A stretch of DNA of 9,626 nucleotides from Cloacibacterium caeni_C (GTDB lineage Bacteria > Bacteroidota > Bacteroidia > Flavobacteriales > Weeksellaceae), in assembly GCA_002422665.1 (NCBI GenBank), contig DITA01000021.1, positions 1 to 9,626 of the forward strand. The letters run 5' to 3'. Within the stretch, counting starts at the first letter, position 1. Each line of letters opens with the position of its first letter. The notes under the pieces are model-generated. The model ran no database searches and had not been told where the DNA came from. It saw only the letters and a program-made list of their open reading frames with translations. Below, piece by piece: positions 4,334 through 9,626 of the stretch. Position numbers and translations under genes: made by a program.

Positions 4334-7039
4334 ATGGCTTTTAACGAAAAGGATTATCAGAAAATTTCTACGGACCGTACATTCATCATTGATTGCTATA
4401 CAGAAATGTTGTCTAGAATTAATGAAAAGGAACTAGTAGATTTAATTAACAATACAGAAGAAGGGAAAAAGTTCGAAGAAAATGAATTGTCTAGTGAGAA
4501 AATTATACAATCATTAAGTATCTATTTTCAATTGATGACATTGGTAGAAGAAAACGGAGCTACACAATATAGAAGAAGATTAGAAGACCAAGAAAAAATC
4601 ACCGCAATTCGTGGTTCGTGGGGAGAAGCATTCCATTTTTGGAAAAATTCTAATGTGACAGAAGAAGATATGCTGAACGCGGTTTCTGCTACTCATGTTA
4701 TTCCGGTGCTTACTGCGCATCCTACTGAAGCAAAAAGAGTTACGGTTATAGAGTTGCATAGAGAATTGTATTTGCTTTTGGTTAAAAAAGAAAATACTTC
4801 TCTCAGTAAATTAGAGCAAAATGAAATTAAAGAAAAAATTATTCAGCTTCTAGAAAGATGGTGGAGAACAGGCGAAATTTACCTGGAAAAGCCAGACATT
4901 AAAGACGAAAGAGCAAACGTTTTATATTATCTTACCAAGATTTTCCCAAATGTTTTGGTAAAAAGTGACCAAGAAATCATCAATTCTTGGATTGAGTTAG
5001 GGCTTAATCCCCAGAAAATTAAAAATCCAGATTATTTCCCGAAAATTAATTTTGGAAGTTGGGTTGGTGGTGACAGAGACGGTCATCCTTTTGTAACACC
5101 TGCAGTGACTAAGGAAACACTTTTGCTTCATCGAAAAGCCGCATTAGCATTGATTAAAGAAGATTTAATTCATTTGGCAAAGAAAATCTCTATTTCGGCG
5201 GTGTCTAATCCTGTTCCTTTTCAGCTTTCTGAAATGATTCAGGAGAAAGTTTCTGCATTAGGTGAAATGGGCAAAAAAGCAGTTGAAAGAAATCATTATG
5301 AACCGTGGAGACAATTCGTAAATCTTATGATTTGTCAATTAGAAAATACCATAACAGAAAATTTTGAAGATTCTAAAACTTATTATAAATCTAGCAAAGC
5401 GCTTCAAGAAGATTTAAAAAATCTGAGAGAAGTTTTGGTGCAAAATGGTTTCCAAAGCATTGCCGAAGATTTATTATTCTCGGTAGAAAGAGCGGTTCAA
5501 TGTTTCGGATTTCATTTGGCTAAATTAGATATTAGACAAAATAGCGCTTTCCATGATAAAGCTATTTCGCAGATTCTTAAAGCCAGCGGTGAAACAGATT
5601 ATGATTTCGAAAACTGGGAAGAAGAAAAAAGAGTAAATTACCTGAACCAAGTCTTGAGCAACAATGCTTTTATTACAGATGTTACCATTTCTTACGGTCC
5701 AGAAGCAGATAATGTTTTAGATTGTTATAGAGTCATCCGTCAACATATCAGTCAGTACGGAGCAGAAGGAATAGGTTCTTTTATTGTAAGTATGACCAGA
5801 AATTTAAGTGATTTATTGGTGGTTTATCTTTTGATGAGAGAAACTCAACTTCTTAATACCAAAATAAGAGTAGTCCCACTTTTGGAAACTATCGAAGATT
5901 TACAAAATGGTTCAGAAATTTTAGAAAAATTCTTGCAACATCCTATTACAATTAGCAGAGCTAAAAATTTAGATGGAAAACAAGAAGTAATGTTAGGTTA
6001 TAGTGATAGCAATAAAGATGGCGGAACCATTGCAAGTAAGTGGAATCTTCATAAAGCAGAAATTGCTTTATCAGAAATCGGCAAGAAACATAATACCGAA
6101 ATTTATTTCTTCCACGGAACTGGAGGAACCATCAGTAGAGGTGGTGGTAAATATCATCGTTTCTTAGAAAGTATGCCAGAACAAACCGTTTTTGGAACCG
6201 TGAAAATCACCGTTCAAGGTGAATCTGTAGCGCAACTTTTCGGAAATCCTATGACAGCGAAATATAATCTCAATGCACTTTCGTCTGGAACTGCAAGACA
6301 TATTATTCAAAATAAATACAAAACCGAAAAACCACAATATCCATTTGAATCTATGGAATTTCTGGCTCAAAAATCCTTTGAACATTATAGAAATTTAATA
6401 GAAACTCCAGGATTTATCAATTTTTATGGAAAAGCAACGTGCATAGATGTTTTAGAAAAAAGTAAAATAGGTTCTAGACCAGCCAGAAGAACAGGAACCA
6501 GAACATTGCAGGATTTACGTGCCATTCCTTGGGTTTTCAGCTGGAATCTTTCTCGTATCTCACTCACAGGTTGGTACGGTTTAGGTGAAGCGCTCAAAAT
6601 TTTGAAATCAGAAAAACCACAAGAATATCAACAGTTAAAAGAAGCAGCTCAAAATTGGAATTTCTTCAAATTTTTAATGATTCAGACCGAGACCAATCTT
6701 ATTTTGTCTAATCTAGAAATTATGAAAAAATATGCAGAATTAGACCCAAATGAAGAAGAAAGAAAACTCTTGATGGATAAGTTTCTTACCGACCATCAAA
6801 ATGGAGTTCAACTCATAGAAGAATTGTTCGGTGAAGCTGCTCTGGAAAGAAGAAGCGGACAATATGATAACTTGAAATGGAGAAACCAAAAACTAGATGT
6901 TTTACACCATTTACACCTTCAATATCTACAACAATGGAGAAATTTAGATGAGGAAAATAAACTAGAAAAAGACAAAATTCTCAATAAATTATTAAGTTTA
7001 ATCAATGCTATTTCTAGTGGTTTGAAAAACACTGGATAA
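4334..7039 (+). CDS. ppc: Phosphoenolpyruvate carboxylase
   Basis: PEPC makes oxaloacetate from phosphoenolpyruvate and bicarbonate, refilling the TCA cycle from the cytosol. The 901 residues compare with 883 in E. coli. Family motifs are VLTAHPTEAKR (125-135, catalytic His129), WVGGDRDGHPF (243-253), VMLGYSDSNKDGG (552-564, Lys561), FFHGTGGTISRGGG (592-605), TVQGE (626-630), IGSRPARR (712-719), IPWVFSWNLSR (731-741) and the C-terminal KNTG, equivalent to the RNTG end of E. coli PEPC. The first Arg of the FHGRGG motif (E. coli Arg587) is Thr596 here. That residue contributes to the active site and to aspartate inhibition, so allosteric behaviour may differ. It is a single-gene unit with its own promoter box and terminator. 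The ATG at 4334 gives the normal N-terminus. Confidence 0.97.
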   Translation: MAFNEKDYQKISTDRTFIIDCYTEMLSRINEKELVDLINNTEEGKKFEENELSSEKIIQSLSIYFQLMTLVEENGATQYRRRLEDQEKITAIRGSWGEAFHFWKNSNVTEEDMLNAVSATHVIPVLTAHPTEAKRVTVIELHRELYLLLVKKENTSLSKLEQNEIKEKIIQLLERWWRTGEIYLEKPDIKDERANVLYYLTKIFPNVLVKSDQEIINSWIELGLNPQKIKNPDYFPKINFGSWVGGDRDGHPFVTPAVTKETLLLHRKAALALIKEDLIHLAKKISISAVSNPVPFQLSEMIQEKVSALGEMGKKAVERNHYEPWRQFVNLMICQLENTITENFEDSKTYYKSSKALQEDLKNLREVLVQNGFQSIAEDLLFSVERAVQCFGFHLAKLDIRQNSAFHDKAISQILKASGETDYDFENWEEEKRVNYLNQVLSNNAFITDVTISYGPEADNVLDCYRVIRQHISQYGAEGIGSFIVSMTRNLSDLLVVYLLMRETQLLNTKIRVVPLLETIEDLQNGSEILEKFLQHPITISRAKNLDGKQEVMLGYSDSNKDGGTIASKWNLHKAEIALSEIGKKHNTEIYFFHGTGGTISRGGGKYHRFLESMPEQTVFGTVKITVQGESVAQLFGNPMTAKYNLNALSSGTARHIIQNKYKTEKPQYPFESMEFLAQKSFEHYRNLIETPGFINFYGKATCIDVLEKSKIGSRPARRTGTRTLQDLRAIPWVFSWNLSRISLTGWYGLGEALKILKSEKPQEYQQLKEAAQNWNFFKFLMIQTETNLILSNLEIMKKYAELDPNEEERKLLMDKFLTDHQNGVQLIEELFGEAALERRSGQYDNLKWRNQKLDVLHHLHLQYLQQWRNLDEENKLEKDKILNKLLSLINAISSGLKNTG

Positions 7040-7045
7040 GAGTAT

Positions 7046-7081
7046 AAAATTCCTTAAATGTAACGTTTAAGGAATTTTTTT
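7046..7081 (+). terminator. Intrinsic terminator of ppc
   Basis: AAAATTCCTTAAA (7046-7058) is the exact reverse complement of TTTAAGGAATTTT (7066-7078). The 13-bp stem closes a 7-base loop and runs into a T7 tract (7075-7081). The hairpin starts 7 bases after the ppc stop. Confidence 0.85.
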
Positions 7082-7100
7082 GTTTAAAAATGGAGAAAAA

Positions 7101-7114
7101 GAACTCATGAGTTC
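7101..7114. promoter_or_regulatory. Perfect 14-bp palindrome upstream of comEC (operator candidate)
   Basis: GAACTCATGAGTTC is fully self-complementary. It occupies the -33 region of the comEC promoter, ending 10 bases before the TATATTTG box. A dimeric regulator site is plausible. As an RNA hairpin it has no room for a loop, and no U-tract follows it. Confidence 0.45.
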
Positions 7115-7124
7115 AATAAATTTT

Positions 7125-7151
7125 TATATTTGGTTAAATTAATAACCAAAT
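7125..7151 (+). promoter_or_regulatory. comEC -7 box overlapped by a 24-bp inverted repeat
   Basis: TATATTTG (7125-7132) matches TAnnTTTG; no TTG is found at the -33 distance. ATTTGGTTA (7128-7136) and TAACCAAAT (7143-7151) form a perfect 9-bp inverted repeat with a 6-base spacer. It covers the end of the -7 box, the predicted start of transcription and the leader, ending 3 bases before the ATG. It could be a repressor site or, if transcribed from further upstream, a leader hairpin near the start codon. Confidence 0.5.
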
Positions 7152-7154
7152 TGC

Positions 7155-8933
7155 ATGAACAAGCAACCACTTTTGATTTTGTGGCTTTGTTTCATTTTCG
7201 GGATTCTTATTTCCGAAAAGCTGAGCTTGTCAACTGCTTTAATCAATGTGTTTTTGGGATTTAGCTTCTTATTTTTAGTTTTTTGCTTTTTAAAAATTCA
7301 TTTTTTCTTCAAAATCAAAGATTATGTATTGGCAATTTTCTTTGTTGTATTAGGTGTTTTCGCGAATCATTTAAATAATAAAGAACAAGTTCTTCCAAAT
7401 TTTCCTAGTTCTTCGGAAGTGGTTTTTACTTTGGATAAAAAACTGAATTCCAACGAGAAAAATAAACGTTACGAAGTCAAAATTTTGAAAGTTAACGACG
7501 AAATAAACCATTTAGGTTTGGTGTTGTCGGTTTCAAAAGAAGAAAATGAACTGGATTTCAAACATTTTTATAAAGCCGAAATTTATCTCAACAAAGTAAA
7601 AGCGAATGCGCAGGATTTTGGATTTGATTATCAAAAATATTTGGACAGAAAGCAGATTTATTTTCAAGGATATGCTCCTAATTCTTTTCAAGTTGTGGAG
7701 AAAGAAAACCTTACTTTGTCCGAAAAAATTAAACAAAAACGCTTAGAAATTTTGCTAAATATTGACCAAGCAAAGCTTTCTGAAAAATCTAAAGAATTTA
7801 CCAAAGGAATTATTCTGGCAGACCGAACAGAAATGGACCGGGAAACAGTAGAGGATTTTAGCAAATCTGGGTTGGTGCATATTTTGGCGATTTCAGGTTC
7901 GCATATGGCGATTATTTTTTGGTTGATTTTACTGCTTTTGAAACCAATTTTTCCTGCAAGTTTTAGAAATTTTCCGATTGTTATTTCTTTGATATTCATT
8001 TGGTTATTTGCAGTTTTTATAGATTTTGGAAGTTCTGTGATTCGTTCGTGTATTATGATTACAGCATATTATTTCTATGTTTTATTACAACGGAAACCAG
8101 ATTTGTTACATGCAATGGCGATTTCTGGTTTAGCGATTTTGATTTTTGATACGAATCAGCTTTTTGATGTAGGATTTCAATTGAGTTTTATTGCGGTTTT
8201 CGGAATTTTTTGGCTCAATGAACCGATTTTAAAATATTTGCCAAAGCCTAAAAATAATGTTCAGAATTTTTTTGTGAATGTAGTTTCGATTAGTATTGCT
8301 GCGCAATTGGCGACTTTACCATTGGTTATTTATTATTTTCATCAATATTCTTTGATTTCGATTGTTGCGAATCTGGTGGTGATTCCTTTTTCTGAAGTAA
8401 TTATTATTTTTGCTTTATTGATGACCATTTTGTTGGGTTTTGGCTTCGATATTTCTTGGTTAAATACTCTTTACGATTCTGGAGTTCAACTGGTTTTGAA
8501 AGTGATTCATTTTTTCGCAAGCCTTGATGTTTTCTTTTTTAAAAACATACCAATGCATTGGTCAGAAGTCATCGTTCTTTTTAGTATGATTTATTTTTTG
8601 AGGAGATTTTTAACACGTCATCATTTAAAATCACTCATCAAAGTAGGATTTTTGGTCATTTTATTTTTAATGCTTAGAATAGGATTTAACTACTATGAAA
8701 ATGCTCAATCCGAAATCTTAGTGCACGAATTTTTTAAAGAAAAAATAATTTCTGTTAAAGAAAAAGATAAAGTAGTCTTTTTTGTGAAAAATTCTAAAAA
8801 TTTAGAAAAGCAGAAAAAGTACATCATAGAGCCTTATTTGGTTGCTAGAAGAGTGAATGATTTTAAGATAGTCTTTGTTCCTCAAAACGTAAAATCTTTA
8901 TTTATTAATGAAAAAAATTATAGTGTTGAATAA
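7155..8933 (+). CDS. comEC: ComEC/Rec2 family DNA-uptake channel protein (no C-terminal nuclease domain)
   Basis: ComEC carries single-stranded DNA across the inner membrane during natural transformation. The 592-residue protein opens with membrane segments (about 5-20, 28-46, 56-72). A DUF4131-like OB-fold region follows (about 85-178) with the typical FGFDYQKYLDRKQIYFQGY stretch (155-173). The competence domain (about 210-510) contains SGLVHILAISGSHM (238-251), GSSVIRS (292-298), RKPD (313-316) and FDVGFQLSFIAVFGI (337-351), with about ten further membrane segments. After the last one (about 494-510) only about 80 residues remain, with no HxHxDH metallo-beta-lactamase motif. This short form is, as I recall, usual in Bacteroidota. 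The gene is monocistronic by layout, downstream of the ppc terminator. Two dyads sit at its promoter, suggesting regulation. Confidence 0.9.
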   Translation: MNKQPLLILWLCFIFGILISEKLSLSTALINVFLGFSFLFLVFCFLKIHFFFKIKDYVLAIFFVVLGVFANHLNNKEQVLPNFPSSSEVVFTLDKKLNSNEKNKRYEVKILKVNDEINHLGLVLSVSKEENELDFKHFYKAEIYLNKVKANAQDFGFDYQKYLDRKQIYFQGYAPNSFQVVEKENLTLSEKIKQKRLEILLNIDQAKLSEKSKEFTKGIILADRTEMDRETVEDFSKSGLVHILAISGSHMAIIFWLILLLLKPIFPASFRNFPIVISLIFIWLFAVFIDFGSSVIRSCIMITAYYFYVLLQRKPDLLHAMAISGLAILIFDTNQLFDVGFQLSFIAVFGIFWLNEPILKYLPKPKNNVQNFFVNVVSISIAAQLATLPLVIYYFHQYSLISIVANLVVIPFSEVIIIFALLMTILLGFGFDISWLNTLYDSGVQLVLKVIHFFASLDVFFFKNIPMHWSEVIVLFSMIYFLRRFLTRHHLKSLIKVGFLVILFLMLRIGFNYYENAQSEILVHEFFKEKIISVKEKDKVVFFVKNSKNLEKQKKYIIEPYLVARRVNDFKIVFVPQNVKSLFINEKNYSVE

Positions 8934-8955
8934 TTTATTTAGAATAGTTATAAAC

Positions 8956-8977
8956 TGACAAATATGACATTTGTCAT
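8956..8977. promoter_or_regulatory. Overlapping inverted repeats upstream of sdhC (activator site candidate)
   Basis: TGACAAAT (8956-8963) and ATTTGTCA (8969-8976) form an 8-bp inverted repeat with a 5-base spacer. ATGACA (8964-8969) and TGTCAT (8972-8977) form a second one with a 2-base spacer. The second dyad is centred about 42 bases upstream of the transcription start predicted from the TAATTTTG box, the classical position for CRP/FNR-type activators. There is no T-run, so a comEC terminator is unlikely. Confidence 0.45.
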
Positions 8978-9000
8978 GATTTCAAACGTTAACAAATTCT

Positions 9001-9008
9001 TAATTTTG
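9001..9008 (+). promoter_or_regulatory. Putative -7 box of the sdh operon
   Basis: TAATTTTG matches TAnnTTTG, 26 bases before the sdhC ATG. The nearest upstream TTG (8971-8973) is 27 bases away, beyond the usual 17-23. A weak -33 region would be consistent with activator dependence on the dyad just upstream. Confidence 0.5.
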
Positions 9009-9034
9009 TGAAAATTCAAAAAAATAAATAAACA

Positions 9035-9626
9035 ATGGCAGGATTAACTCAATCTACAATTGGTAGAAAGTTTTTAATGGCGCTTTCAGCAATGTTTTTG
9101 CTTGTCTTTTTGTTGATTCACTTGTCGGTAAATTTACTATCGATATTTAGTGAAGATGCATTTAACACAGCGTCTCATTTTATGGGATACAATCCTTTAA
9201 TACAATTTGTGATGCAGCCGGTTTTAGTAGCGGGTGTGATCTTTCACTTTGTAATGGGCTTCGTTTTAGAAATGAAAAACAAAAACGCAAGACCAGTAAA
9301 ATATGCTGTAGCAAATAACAGCGGAAATTCTAGTTGGTCTTCTAGAAATATGATTATTTCTGGAGCAGTAATTTTAGCTTTCTTAGGATTGCATATGTAT
9401 GATTTCTGGATGCATGAGATGAATTATAAGTATGTAGAAGCTCTATCAATCAATGAAACAAGATATTGGGAAGAGTTACACGCGAAGTTTCAACCATTAT
9501 GGAGAGTGATTTTTTACGCAGTTTCTTTTGTTTTATTAGGATTGCACTTATCACACGGTTTCCAATCATCATTCCAATCGATTGGAGCGAGACATCCTAA
9601 GTATTTAAAATGTGTAAACACTTTAG
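9035..9626 (+). CDS. sdhC: Succinate dehydrogenase/fumarate reductase cytochrome b558 subunit, partial (3' end missing)
   Basis: This is the membrane-anchor haem b subunit of complex II, which passes electrons from succinate oxidation to menaquinone. The 197 visible residues begin MAGLTQSTIGRKFLMALS, typical of the Bacteroidota b558 family. Membrane segments lie near residues 13-36, 58-80, 106-124 and 157-175. His29, His71, His120 and His171 (with His174 nearby) sit in these segments and are the likely axial ligands of two haems. The 42-residue spacing of the first two equals that of Bacillus subtilis SdhC, as I recall. The ATG at 9035 is preceded by an A-rich leader instead of a Shine-Dalgarno sequence. 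The reading frame is open to the window edge. sdhA and sdhB are expected downstream but are not in view. Confidence 0.93.
   Translation, partial: MAGLTQSTIGRKFLMALSAMFLLVFLLIHLSVNLLSIFSEDAFNTASHFMGYNPLIQFVMQPVLVAGVIFHFVMGFVLEMKNKNARPVKYAVANNSGNSSWSSRNMIISGAVILAFLGLHMYDFWMHEMNYKYVEALSINETRYWEELHAKFQPLWRVIFYAVSFVLLGLHLSHGFQSSFQSIGARHPKYLKCVNTL

Noticed and set aside
6164..6385. Minus-strand open frame inside ppc
   Set aside because: It lies within the conserved catalytic part of PEPC and its translation resembles no protein family; it is an antisense shadow.
7533..7999. Open frames on the minus strand inside comEC (67 and 103 codons)
   Set aside because: They overlap a clearly conserved gene on the other strand, have compositions expected of antisense AT-rich coding DNA, and show no recognisable domain or promoter.
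8956..8977. The dyad as a rho-independent terminator of comEC
   Set aside because: No T-run follows on the plus strand and the stem is AT-rich; its position relative to the sdh -7 box fits an operator better.

Overview
The window looks like a chromosomal segment of a flavobacterium (Bacteroidota, class Flavobacteriia). Its protein families suggest a relative of Chryseobacterium or Cloacibacterium, but that is an inference. The DNA is very AT-rich. Shine-Dalgarno sequences are largely absent, and several genes are preceded by the Bacteroidota promoter box TAnnTTTG, sometimes with TTG about 18-19 bases further upstream. Several proteins belong to families typical of this phylum (DUF2480, a long bTHX, a ComEC without a metallo-beta-lactamase domain). 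No rRNA, tRNA, insertion sequence, prophage or CRISPR array is visible, so this is mostly core genome.

Left part (1-2521). A minus-strand pair consists of a DUF2975 membrane protein and, 4 bases downstream, a small Xre-type regulator that runs off the left edge. A gene-free stretch of about 300 bases follows. It holds a GC-richer, foldable element of about 140 bases and then the promoter of the small ribosomal protein bTHX. The bTHX stop codon lies in the loop of a perfect 14-bp terminator hairpin that can also serve the convergent DUF937 gene. DUF937 is followed by a DUF2480 gene, also on the minus strand.

Middle (2522-7081). A 101-bp divergent region separates DUF2480 from lpxB. It carries two back-to-back TAnnTTTG boxes and an imperfect heptamer tandem repeat that runs into the TTG start codon of lpxB (lipid A disaccharide synthase). 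lpxB overlaps a DinB-like DUF1569 gene by 4 bp, and the pair ends at a hairpin terminator. ppc (phosphoenolpyruvate carboxylase) follows as a single transcription unit with its own -7 box and terminator.

Right part (7082-9626). comEC, the DNA-uptake channel gene, has two strong inverted repeats packed around its -7 box. The 5' part of a succinate dehydrogenase/fumarate reductase cytochrome b558 gene (sdhC) closes the window. It is preceded by an overlapping dyad placed where an activator would bind.

The genes are mostly independent housekeeping functions: outer-membrane lipid A, anaplerosis, respiration, translation and competence. I see no novel multi-gene system such as a defence or biosynthetic island. 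The most interesting material is non-coding: the structured intergenic element, the comEC and sdh operator-like dyads, the lpxB heptamer repeat, and the stop-codon-in-terminator arrangement.
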